Origin: Holothuria scabra
Taxonomy: Eukaryota > Echinodermata > Holothuroidea > Aspidochirotida > Holothuriidae
Assembly: GCA_037179385.1 (NCBI GenBank)
Contig: CM074188.1
Span: 17,377,318 to 17,441,317 of the forward strand
Direction of reading: 5' to 3'
Length of the DNA: 64,000 nucleotides
Below, one piece after another: positions 46,404 through 56,335 of the stretch. The position numbers were made by a program, and so were the translations under genes. Position 1 is the first letter of the stretch; every line of letters begins with the position of its first letter. The notes beneath the pieces were generated by a model. That model did no database searches. It saw nothing but the letters and a program-made list of their open reading frames with translations, and was not told the DNA's origin.

Positions 46404-46891
46404 ATGGAGACTAAATTTATCGCCGCCGTAAAAGATATAGAAGCAGTGTTTGGAATATGCCTTAAAGAACATCAAAAATGTGCCACAAGACAGTTGATCG
46501 TAGGGAGGAAAAACGTTTTTGTAAATCTGCCTACAGGCTTTGGAAAGACATACTGCTATGCGTTTTTACCCCACCTGTATTCTGCCATGGAAAGACCTAC
46601 GATAGGGTGTGTAGATGAACGTTCAATTGTAATCGTACTTTCACCTTTGATAGCCCTCATGAAAGACCAGTGTAAACACATGGAGCAATTAGGGATTAAG
46701 GCTGCTTTCATCGGGGAGGGCCAAAAGGACAGCAGTGTGAAGAAAGATGTGAAGACCGGTTCATTTCAGTTGCTATTTGCCTCCCCTGAATGCATGCTTT
46801 CTCCAACATGGCGACTTCTCCTCGTAAGTCCAGTCTACAAGTCCAAGCTAAGAGCACTGGTAATCGACGAAGCTCATTGCATCAGTCAGTG
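46404..46891 (+). CDS. RecQ-like SF2 helicase, first exon only
   Basis: The frame starts at METKFIAAV; an upstream in-frame GTG is not used. It has an F-x(n)-EHQ Q-motif-like segment at about 16-24, Walker A LPTGFGKT (42-49), motif Ia VLSPLIALMKDQ (78-89), LLFASPE (123-129) and motif II VIDEAHCISQW (153-163). DEAHCISQW is diagnostic of RecQ-type helicases. The reading stops at CAGTG|GTACAG (donor at 46892), exactly where RecQ would continue GHDFR, so a spliced continuation is expected. No motifs III-VI or zinc-binding exon are found downstream before the opposing gene, so the protein would be a helicase N-terminal half. It reads toward the transposase-like gene. Confidence 0.85.
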
Positions 46892-47499
46892 GTACAGTAT
46901 GTTGTGCTTCCTGGCTGGATTATGGCTGGGATTGGGATCATGGGAAAAGTGGCATGACCTTTGGTTCAGTGAATCTTCCATTTAGTGACCCTGTTGCTCT
47001 TTTGGTGGACCAGGTGCATAGAGGTCAGCAGACCAAGCCCATAGCCATAAGGGGAGGGGGATCATCATAGTAAATTTTAATTCAGCTCTTACCAAATTTC
47101 TAGTTGTCATCAGCTTAAAACAATTTTACCCCATCTTCCCCCTTTCCCCCAAGCACAGGTATGCTGCCCCTTCCCTGAGTACCTTGTCTCATTTCAGGCC
47201 TGTAACAGACCTTCATTATGTTGTGTTTATAAGACCCTTGGTCTGAAAATTTTAATGGTAAGTCCCAACTGTAAAACCTTCATTTACAAAAGCTATTTTT
47301 ATGGTAAAAGTAAGGAGAAGTTTTATAATTGCAACTACATTTAAGTACAGTTTGAGGCTAAAAATATCATATGCATTGCAAAATTTTTGTACAAACTAAT
47401 GTTATTTGATTATGGGTTGCAACCAGATTTAAATACCCAATTTGTAAGATGCTAAATGCTACCCCATGTATGGGTTGTCTTCATTTGCAAACAATGTAC
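46892..47499. other. Middle of the helicase transposon, probable deletion site
   Basis: The region where the 3' exons of both convergent genes should lie contains no helicase or transposase motif on either strand. I infer that one internal deletion joined the intron after helicase exon 1 to an intron of the transposase-like gene. Confidence 0.5.
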
Positions 47500-47634
47500 C
47501 TCCTTGCTGTTCTTGTTTCCACTTTTCCATGCAATAACTACTTCTTTGTCAAAGTCAGCAGTAATAGACCTCACAGCCTTTAGAACACCTGAGTGGCTAA
47601 TGCACCATCCTGCTCTGTTGAAAAGGGTGTAGAC
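47500..47634 (-). CDS. Transposase-like gene, exon 3
   Basis: 45 codons starting VYTLFNRAGWCISHS after TTATCAACAG and ending NKNSKE at GAG|GTACAT. Phase 0 on both sides. Its fit with the end of exon 2 (GHVRKQ then VYTLF) follows the family pattern of a short helix, C-x-S-x-S and a later W-K. Confidence 0.7.
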
Positions 47635-49328
47635 CTGTTGATAACATTGATAAAGAAGGTTTTAGGTTTTCCTCAACTGTTAGCAGCATTACAAAATTAA
47701 TTGACAGCCATTCAGCTTTGTTGTCTTCATCTTGTACATGTATGCATTACCAAACTAGTCATGTGTACCATTTGTGAATAAAGGATACAAATAAGCACAA
47801 CTCATTTATGAAATATGTGGTGCTTTGAACAGTCCCAATACATTCATATTGTTGGATATGATGGTTACGTCTTTCAATCCACAGAAATTAAATGTGTTTT
47901 GCTTACATCACCCCACTGTCTTTTCAAGCTGTTTTCATTTTAATGCTTTAATTATGTATCTAAAGTCTGAAATGTCATAACAGAATAAGAGGGAAGTTCC
48001 TCCATTCAAGTGGTCCAATTTTCCCTTTTATGTGACTAGATCCCTTAAGTATCACCAAGTTCCTTGCATATATAGAGCCACACATAACTTTTTAACAGCT
48101 GCTTTTGCATTCCAACCAAAAAGTTGCTGTTTTATACCCCATTCTTATGTATGTAATCTTTACCTGATAGTACATTTCAGTCTCATCCTTAAAGGAATTG
48201 AATTTGCATATTTGCATTCTCTACTTAGTTATAGCCTGAGAACTGAATGTTGGAGTCTTTTTGATGTGCTGGCCATATCCAACCTGTCCACACAAATGAA
48301 ATTCACCAGTCGGGCAGATAAGCATGGTGACAGTTTCATGAAGTGAAATAAAAATATTAATTTTTCATCTGTTCTAGCCAAAATGCAGTCACCAACAAAT
48401 GTAGGGGATAGCATGCACCGACTGACACAAATTTGCCACACACTTTCAATTACTGTACTGTACCATAGGAGATGTATTGTGGAACATTTAAGCTTATTAT
48501 ATTCTTTAATTATAATATTCTACTCCAAATTTTCCGGCTCTGAAACAATTATTTTTTGATGATACTTATTGCAGAAATTGATAATAAGATTTCTTTGCTT
48601 CACCCTTGGAGTAGATCATATGCTTTAGTATTAGCTGGTATGACTTACTTGCTTTCGAACGTGTCCTTGATACAAGACCAGCCCATTAATCTTCTTATTA
48701 ACAAAGTTCATCTTTGGCACCCTGCTACCCATGATCATGCTAAAAATGGCAGCTAGGGGAATATGACAAGATGCTGGGTTCTTCTTTGTTAGTTTTTCAA
48801 GAGAAGACATCAGCAGAGGGCATTGCTCTTTTGCTTCACGCAGTATGGCCCGCCAAGAAAATTTCTCAAGTTGGTCATTGGTGGTGCTGTCCAGCAGGTT
48901 GTATCCTTGACAATAGGTAGCTGCCTCTTTGCCTAGGGTATTATTGAACTGTCTGAAAAGACTGGGAAGCATATCCTTAATCCGGAATACTGCATTTGCT
49001 GCTGTCCTGAAATCTTTATGTACTATAGCCCTCACAAGAGTCTTCATGTTCTGATTTCTGACTGATGTTCTCATATGTTTTGAGTGGTACTTTATGCTCA
49101 CCTGCAATTAATAAAAGTTATTTTTAGCAAGATAGTGAAAGGCTTTTCTAACCTGTAGTAGTGAGGATAGAGAAAACATTTAGGCTACTTGAAAGAAGAC
49201 TGTGTGAAGTGATCTCCTGCAAGCACATCATTTTATTTATTTATTACTTAATTAATTAATTAATTTATTTATTTATTCATTCATTCATTTATTCATTCAT
49301 TCATTCATGCATTCATTCATGCATTCAT

Positions 49329-49379
<51 letters not shown>

Positions 49380-50597
49380 TTCATTTATTTATTTTCATTC
49401 ATTCATTCAGTCAGTCATTCAATCATTCATTCATTTATTTATTCATTTATATATTTTTATATTTATTTTTTTCGACAGTCCTGGTTGTACAAAGGAAAAT
49501 GGTAATTGCTGGACACCCATAATGATTTTCACAACATTCTGCTTCCACTGTCACTCACACTGTCACTAAAATTAGCTATTTATACTTCCTCTGCATTTTA
49601 GGACGTCTTAGTTGTGCACCATTACTAAACTTTATGAACTTCACACATGGTAACCTATTGGTCTTAAATAGGTAAACCCATATGATTCCCATCAATTTTT
49701 GCACCTAGGATTCATAAGGGGCTCATATGGGACAGCCCATATGACCCATGTGGGATAGTTCTGTGGCTCATATGGGTAACTGATATGTGGATAAAAAGAA
49801 GAGCCTATGGGTAAAGTGCAGGGATATATCACATGCATATCAATTGCCTGTCATGGAACCAATGGTTGACTATTTGAATGGCTGTGACCGTTTTACTTGA
49901 AGTGAACTTTACTGGTATTTGTGAACCATTGGGATGATATACTTATGGGTTTCTCCCAGGGCAACTTAATTTTGGTGCTATATTCAAAATTGTACAAATA
50001 TAATTACAGTGATCATCGTGACAATAATAATATACTTCCCCCTACAATCCCCCACATAAGCTTAGGTAATCTTTCCTGCATGCCATTGGATATATAGGCT
50101 ACCTTAACTGATCCACTTTTTGGTGGTGATGCTGCAGCTGAAGGAGAGAATAAAGTTTTCCTAAACCTCTTGTTTAGCAGAGTATTTGTCTTCAACTGTG
50201 GATGAGTGGACAACGGACTTGCCGAAAGTCTTGAGACAACAGGTGTTGTGGCACTTTCATCTCGCTGTCTTTTCTTAGTTACTTTCTGTAGCCCATTTTT
50301 AGACATGTTGTCAAACTCATTTCTAATTTTTTGCAGCTTGGCTACACAGTTGGCGTACTTTGTTACAACAAGATGACATGGTCTGCAAACAAATTTTGCC
50401 TCATAGCCAGTATAGGATGTTTTTGTTATTTCTTCTATGATAGTTATAACTTTCTGTTTCAAAGATGGCACAATGGAAATGACACGACATCTATGTTCTC
50501 TTTGCAAATTGTCCTTGTTGAAGTAGTACCCACAGGATATACAGTTATTGGAATCAGTTGTAGTTAAGTCACACACCATTAGATTTTCATGTGCCAT
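47500..50597 (-). CDS. Transposase-like zinc-finger protein, three 5' exons (3' end missing)
   Basis: Exons 50103-50597, 49101-48649 and 47634-47500 join phase 0 to phase 0 into 361 residues without a stop. Residues 19-74 form C-x2-C ... H-x-C ... C-x2-C, a ZAD-like zinc-binding N-terminus. A basic low-complexity linker (about 115-160) follows. From VSIKYHSK on comes an alpha-helical region with the pattern FSW-x4-EA, SMIMGSRVPKMNF and LYQGHVRK, then CISHSGVLKAVRS and FDKEVVIAWK. I recognise this layout from large 'uncharacterized' transposon proteins of corals, echinoderms and fish. The DDE catalytic part should follow and is absent. Splice sites: AAG|GTAGCC, TTGCAG|GTG, CAA|GTAAGT, CAACAG|GTC, GAG|GTACAT. 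The start codon may lie further upstream. Confidence 0.75.
48649..49101 (-). CDS. Transposase-like gene, exon 2
   Basis: 151 codons starting VSIKYHSK after TTAATTGCAG and ending GHVRKQ at CAA|GTAAGT. Fully open and predicted helical. Confidence 0.78.
49231..49471. repeat. (ATTT)n/(ATTC)n microsatellite
   Basis: About 240 bp of tetranucleotide repeat changing from ATTT to ATTC and back, inside an intron of the transposase-like gene. Confidence 0.95.
50103..50597 (-). CDS. Transposase-like gene, exon 1 (zinc-binding N-terminus)
   Basis: 165 codons from the first ATG. The frame is open further upstream to 50663 but without an ATG. Contains the cysteine pairs at residues 19/22 and 71/74 with H35-x-C37, and ends KSGSVK at AAG|GTAGCC. 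Confidence 0.75.
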
Positions 50598-50966
50598 TTT
50601 TGTTTGATGGTCATCCCATATGCTGAGCACAGGATAGCAGGAATGCCCATATGTTCTACCCAATGTTGAACCACAGTTTACTGCCGAAACTCAATTCAAC
50701 ATGCTAAACGTGGACACTTTACTCAAGGATAGTCTCCTAAAACTGCCATGCAATAGCTAGATCGCTTTGAGTTGCTTCCATGCGAATTATCGCAACTGTT
50801 AACATTAATTGTTATTTTATAGGGATTTTTATTCATCCGGTGCCGATTGAACCTGCATTGTTTACAATTTCACCTATATTTATCAGACCGGCCGTATTTT
50901 TAAAGTTTGAACGAGTTATTTATGAATAGACATAAACTTGAATATTCATATATAAACAACAGGCCC

Positions 50967-51073
50967 CTCCCATTCTGGAAGTGACTTTTTCCGTGTTTAA
51001 CGCCCTGACGTTAGGGGATGTGAAATGAACTCAAATGTAAACACATCCGCTAACGGCAGGGTTACCCTGACTA
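50967..51073. repeat. Right TIR of the helicase transposon
   Basis: Mirror of 46069-46175: GGAAGTGACTTTTT, the CCGTGTTTAACGCCCTGACG block, a diverged middle, then CGGCAGGGTTACCCTGACTA at the tip. Confidence 0.9.
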
Positions 51074-51082
51074 GGACATAAA

Positions 51083-52199
51083 CAGTTCCTCGTTCGCGAA
51101 GTGTCCTTTTTCTTACCAATTTTAATCCCACGTACCCAAAATAACATTTAAATTTGTTTAATTTTTCAAAAATTTAACATTACAGCGCATTTCAAATAAT
51201 TAAAGTGCCTTTGGAACATGATTAGAGGCTGCAGCTGTAGTTTTAGTGCTGTTCGAGGAAAAGTTTACTTAAAACGTGGAAGTTGTGTGTCCAATTCACC
51301 TTCGCCAGATTTTGAATTTAAAGGGATATTTTTACTTATTTTTTCTTGATCCATAGGCCAAACGGATCGCTTGTGGTAATTGCATGGGTTATTATTTCAT
51401 CTTTTTCCATCGATTCGTATTTTTTTCAATCAGACCCTCCGAAGTGCGTCACGAAGTAACACGAAAAAGCAGGACAGATTTTGGTCTATATTGTCGATTG
51501 TCGACAGTCATTGCACTTCCGTCAACTCGGCAGGCAGACACGTTCTGTGTGTATGTGTTAGTCAAAACTTCGAAATCACCAATAACTTATTTGTGACTGA
51601 CGTGCTCTATAACTTTGGCACATGAAACGCAATAGTCAGGGTATTCATTTGTCGAGAGGGGGAGGGGAAGAGGGAGTGGGGGAGGAGGGAGTGGGGTAGG
51701 ATGGGATGGGATGCGGTAAGCAAAAATTTTATTTGCATATTTATGTGAAAGAGAAACCAAATGTGCACACATTGTGGTGAAATTCCCATCTATCAAATGG
51801 GACCTGTACTTCTCGAAATATCAGTGACACTAGATTTGTGTTCCAAAGTGAGTTCGAGGAGAGTAGAGGTTATATCACTTCCATACATTGACAACGAATG
51901 CTTTGTTACCCCCCTTTTCAGACTATTGTGTTAACCTTGAAGTTAATATCTGTATCTGTCCGTTTACGTACAATCACCACAATGAGAGGTTGTCGCGTAC
52001 GTAAGGTCAGGATCCGAGCAGGTCGCTAATTTAAATTTCAAAATGGGCTTTAGAAGAGAGTGCCTTAGGCCTAATGTTAAACAGTCTAGTTTTTCCATGA
52101 AAGAGATGATATTGGGGTATTCCGAGTGTCCAAATCAATTTTCAATATTCCGGAATTTTCCTCGGAGAAAGAAGAGTACCTGGAACAATCCTTATAAGT
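51083..52199. other. Spacer with a G-rich purine tract
   Basis: 51655-51718 is a purine-only run of GGGAGG / GGGATGG units that could form G-quadruplex or triplex structures. No exon elsewhere. Confidence 0.45.
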
Positions 52200-52690
52200 T
52201 GTTATGAAGTATTTCAGATTTCCGGTTTGCCTAGTGTGGGGGTGCGTTTCAGACCGAGGAGGTTGGAGAAAGATCTTGATATTGCTAGGAATTCGACCGT
52301 GCGTCTCCTTATAGATGGTAGGCTAATTAGACGTGATCTAGTCCTAAGATCATGTAGACTTAATTCCCATTCAAGGTCTGTGAGAATTTTAGTGATACTC
52401 GAATCCAGCTATAATCCCCAACCCACGGTAAATCAAGCAGCTCTATTTTGAATTTTCTCTAATTTGTTCTAAAATTGTTCCTATCCAGTTTATGCTCGGG
52501 ATCCCAAATAGCAGAACAGTACTCCAATTTCGGTCTTATCAATAAAAATATCAATAGGAATCTTGTAGGAGTAAGACCTCTCTGTGTGAAATGCAACGGT
52601 TTGTATTCATGCAAAGTTTGTAAAATTCTCATGCCACTAGTATGCAATCATGTTGTGATGATTTTGGATTGTTGAGGAGAAAATTGGCTA
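52200..52690 (-). pseudogene. LINE reverse-transcriptase relic
   Basis: On the minus strand LIRPKLEYCSAIWDPEHKLD (52490-52560) is the thumb-region block L-V-R-P-x-L-E-Y-x-S-x-V-W-D-P of CR1/L2/Jockey-type elements. A frameshifted continuation downstream resembles LTDLEWELSLHD-R-R-TRSRL. Stops and shifts make it inactive. Both ends are missing. Confidence 0.7.
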
Positions 52691-53049
52691 TACATTTAAA
52701 AGAAAAACAAAAATGACCGTCCATTAATGTGGGAATATGATGTCATGTGTGATTGCTTCAATTCTCAGTTCCCTTTAATTGTTGAAAATGTTGCTAATAT
52801 CTTGAGGACCACACGTCGGATATTTCAATGAGAATTTAACTTAAATGCTTAGAATAAAGAACCCTCTCACATATCAAAACTTGACGTGACCTTAAATCCT
52901 TCTTTAAGTTCTATTTAACCCTGAACTTGTTCAGACCCTCGTCGGGGTATGAAAGGCAGTTACAGGGACTTCCTATTTGGAGAGAGCATACTGCACAGTA
53001 CATTGTCGCTACCGTACATGTGAGAAAAAGTCTCAAGATGGCTGTCTGC

Positions 53050-55321
53050 CAGGGGTGGCGCCAGCGCGGGGGGGGGGGGGCATGTCCCCGTTGGGGACTA
53101 CTGCCCCCCCCGTCGGGGATGGTCGACGGTTTCGTCGGGGAGGCCTAAAATAATAATAAAAAGATAATAAAAAAAACTACCAGGACTGAAGTTACTGGAT
53201 GGATGAACATAGTTTTTTGTTTCGAAATGATATTTTAATACATATCGGAATCGATTTTCAATCACTTCTTTTTTGCTCCGTTATACCACATTCCAAATAC
53301 CCGTGTCCTATCTCCTCCCCCGTCGGGGAGGGACGGCAATTTTCTTCGAGGAGGCCTAAAATTGAACGTAAGGACTTAAAGTTACTGGATGGATGATTAT
53401 AAACTGTTCTTTTTTTTTCTCTCATTTTGCACTATTATTTTCTTTTGTAACGCTATTTTAATGCCTATCTGAATCAGTTTTAATCAATTCTTACTACTCT
53501 GCCATCCTTCTTCTCATCTTCAGTCCGCAAGGTCATGCCCCCGCCGGGGAAGGCTGCCGGCATTTCCCCTGCTTTTGACGGGAAAACCGATTCCGTCGGG
53601 GAGCCTTCATCTTCACGCCCACGGTGAACTGATAAAAAATGCGGGTCTGATAAACTTCAGTCAGCCGAAAGTTCTTCTTGGTTTTGCTCTCTAGAAGACC
53701 ATATTCTTCAAGGAAACTCACAATTCCGAATTTTCTTGACAAAAACAGACGAGAGGTTGATGATGTGTATGCAGTACCCGATGGTCTGCCATCTGGCCTG
53801 CCCCGACAGCCGAATTCTAGCAACGGTTATGAAAATCGACCAGCCCGTTTTCAGTTACACTTACCGATAAACAGTAGTGTGAGAATGTTTCCCCATAAGT
53901 CTGACTGGAAAAATTTATATGAAGGTACCTTGTAACGTGACATACTTTCAAATAAGTTGGAACTAAACACCATTTATGGTCTGAAATTCGGGCAGTCACG
54001 TAAAAAATTTCATTTATTTAGTGAACCTTGCAATTACAATAACCGTTGCATAGTCCCCCCCCCCCCCCCCCGAAAAGAGACAAGACCATTACATTTACTT
54101 TTCTGATCATTCAGCAATTTGGTTTTCATTAGGTGTAACTTTCATTTCAAAGGAAAGCTCAAAATAACGACTCCTTCATTTCTAGTTACAAGTCTGGGAA
54201 ATGCAATTCCCGCTATCTGAGGGGTTAGATATTTTAACAATTTTCTGTACGCTCCGCGCCAACTGATGGTTGCACTCCGCATAGATAGTATTTTGGTCGA
54301 ACAGATTACCTAACAGAACAAAGCACGCTTGTAAATTGTTCTTCGTTTTGGGGCAGTATTATGAAGTGAAAATTTTATTGCGAAAGAAATCTCGAAAGCT
54401 GACTTCTTAAATTCTAGTTTCGAACACGGAAATGCCATTTCCTGGTGTCTGTTTTTCAGAAATTTCTGTGCGCTCTACGTAGATGGTCTTTCGGGGATTA
54501 CACTTTTCGGACAAAAAACAATTCTGCTCCCTCCCAAACTGAAACGCTCCCGTACGCCTATGACAAAAACATAAAATATGAAACTTCGAATATATGCGAA
54601 GCCAAATTTTTTTCCTCGGGAGAATGTTCCAATATGGTCCGAGGACCTAAATCTGCATGATGATATTCAGTAACCCCAACAAAACTACAGATCACCGCGT
54701 ACTTGATGTTTTTCTCATGAGAAGGTAAGATTCTTCCATAAAACGCCCAAACTGTCATAAGCTTTACAATTTTTTCCTCAATACAAGCTTCATATTGTTA
54801 AAAGTGGCAAATTTGCCATTTCCGATGGATACTCCATACAATAAATAACCAAAGCCAACTCTGTTAATTAGCCAGCATACTGCTTAATTTTGCTCTTGAA
54901 AGGCATATAACTTAAAAAAGCCAAACATTCATTAAAAACTTACCAAAAAACCAAATTTTCTTTCATTAAATTCCAAACTTTTTCCAATTTAATAAGCCCT
55001 AACTTTTCTATTCTTCGTTCATATTTATAGCATATTTGTAGTCTCGTCTCGATTTAACTCGTAACCTCAAAAGAATTTCAGCTGTCGCCTATATTAGGTT
55101 TTTTTATTTTTTCCATATGCCATATGGTACTATAACAAAAGCCAAATTTCATTAAAAAATTCCAGATTTTTAAGTATCTGTTAAAAAGAAAGCCCAAATT
55201 TTTCGCGCGCTACGCGCGCCTCAAATTCTACCAAGTCACGTCCCACCGGGACATAATATCAACTTTGTCGGGGCCTTGAAATTCTGGCCTCCCTGTCGGG
55301 CAAGTCCTGGCGCCACCCCTG
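53050..55321. mobile_element. hAT-like element CAGGGGTGGCGCCAG, 8-bp TSD
   Basis: The ends CAGGGGTGGCGCCAG and CTGGCGCCACCCCTG are exact inverted repeats. The flanks are CTGTCTGC (53042-53049) and CTGACTGC (55322-55329), an 8-bp duplication with one difference. The empty site in copy A reads CTGTCTGC. The interior (2272 bp) is non-coding, with GTCGGGG-rich tandem units, two copies of the GCTCCGCGCC hairpin word (about 54250, 54470) and a GCGCGCTACGCGCGC hairpin (55206). Confidence 0.88.
53085..53540. repeat. ~190-bp tandem duplication in the 53050 element
   Basis: GTTACTGGATGGATGA occurs at 53191 and 53381, preceded by GAGGCCTAAAAT and GTCGGGGAGG blocks in the same order. A third partial unit starts about 53535 with GCCGGGGAAGG. 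Confidence 0.75.
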
Positions 55322-55545
55322 CTGACTGCTACTGATTTTGTGTAAAAGTAAGGACTTGCTCAAGTCGAATTCCCAGATTTTGCAAGAAAGTTGAAATATT
55401 TGTGAAATATGGCAAGGTAAGGTCAAAATCACTTCACGTATTGCAGGAGTATGATACTGTTTCCCATTTAGTTCTTCTGTTTAAAATATAACGGAGTCGT
55501 CTTCAAATCAAACGATTTATAGCTTCACGTCATTAGTGGGGTCCA

Positions 55546-55910
55546 TCAGCCTAAAATCATTTTTATTTATTGTTTACATGAATTTCAAACCCTCTTATTT
55601 AGTGAAATTGCAGAATTTAAGATACAAATTGGTGTACAACAATCCATGGTAGGAGTAAGCAAGGAAATCAAAAGATTTAAAGGTGACGGACCCCAGTTAT
55701 GGCCGACTGAAATCAGCCCATCACTTGCTGTCCGGACTCGTGTATAGAAATCAGTGGGTAGTTACCATAGAGCAGTTACATTATACCCTCGACGTCAGAG
55801 TGACCCGGACTAGAAACACAAGGGCCGTGGTTTCATCTCTGACCGAAGGTGAGACTTCGCCAAGTCTCTCAAAACTGCTCTCCGGGGAGCTAAGAACTAC
55901 CTCTGCCATA
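55546..55910. other. Non-genic spacer
   Basis: Nothing supported. Confidence 0.4.
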
Positions 55911-56335
55911 AGCCGTGTTCCCATTTGATCCAGGGAGGTGGATCTTGATCTACCGAGGTGGATCAACATCAGTTACCTTGATCGAGATCCGCGTTCCCAT
56001 TTGAGTGAGCGCGGTAGATCAAACGTGTTTTATGAACACATTGCGCAAGCGCGAAAAGGTCACCAATGTTTACAAGTCGGCCTGCCATGCATTTCGTATC
56101 GATGTATCACAAAAACATACATGAGTGTAACCGGAGATCCAGGGTCACTTGATCTACCGATGTGTTCCCATTACAAATTTTGATCCAGCGCGGTGGATCT
56201 GATCTACCCCGAACGGTCGATCAAAATCGGTGGATCTTGATCTTGAGTGAGTGTTGTTGATCTGCGTTCCCATTAGTGTTTGATCCACCTCGGTAGATCA
56301 AGATCCACCTCCCTGGATCAAATGGGAACACGGCT
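55911..56335. mobile_element. 425-bp MITE with perfect 56-bp TIRs
   Basis: 55911-55966 and 56280-56335 are exact reverse complements over 56 bp, beginning AGCCGTGTTCCCATTTGATC. Each arm contains repeated GGTGGATC / GATCTACCG words, which also occur in the interior. I see no clear target duplication; the flanks read CATA and AGTG. Confidence 0.85.

Larger units (their letters stand above)
46069..51073. mobile_element. 5.0-kb TIR transposon with helicase and transposase genes (AcademH-like)
   Basis: The ends TAGTCAGGGTAACCCTGCCG (46069) and its exact reverse complement (ending 51073) are flanked by a perfect 9-bp duplication GGACATAAA (46060-46068, 51074-51082). Inverted similarity extends about 100 bp and includes a second block, CGTCAGGGCGTTAAACACGG (46142-46161; reversed at 50991-51010). 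Inside are two convergent genes: a RecQ-like helicase exon (+, 46404-46891) and a three-exon zinc-finger transposase-like gene (-, 50597-47500). Both stop short in the middle, so the copy is an internal-deletion derivative. Academ elements of the AcademH lineage are known to pair a transposase with a helicase; assignment to that lineage is inference. Confidence 0.93.
52955..55545. mobile_element. MITE copy B, interrupted by a hAT-like element
   Basis: The outer parts 52963-53049 and 55322-55545 align in order with copy A (15180-15490): 'TTGTCGCTACCG', 'CAAGATGGCTGTCTGC', then 'TTTGCAAGAAAGTTGAAATAT', 'AAATCACTTCACGTATTGCAG' (each in shorter blocks) and 'GATTTATAGCTTCACG'. The reading breaks at CTGTCTGC|CTGACTGC, where the 53050-55321 element lies. 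Confidence 0.75.

Noticed and set aside
46985..48600. Continuation of the helicase reading on the plus strand
   Set aside because: I looked for motifs III-VI (such as QAGRAGRDG-like) and a zinc-binding exon in all plus frames and found none; 48032-48346 has no helicase character.
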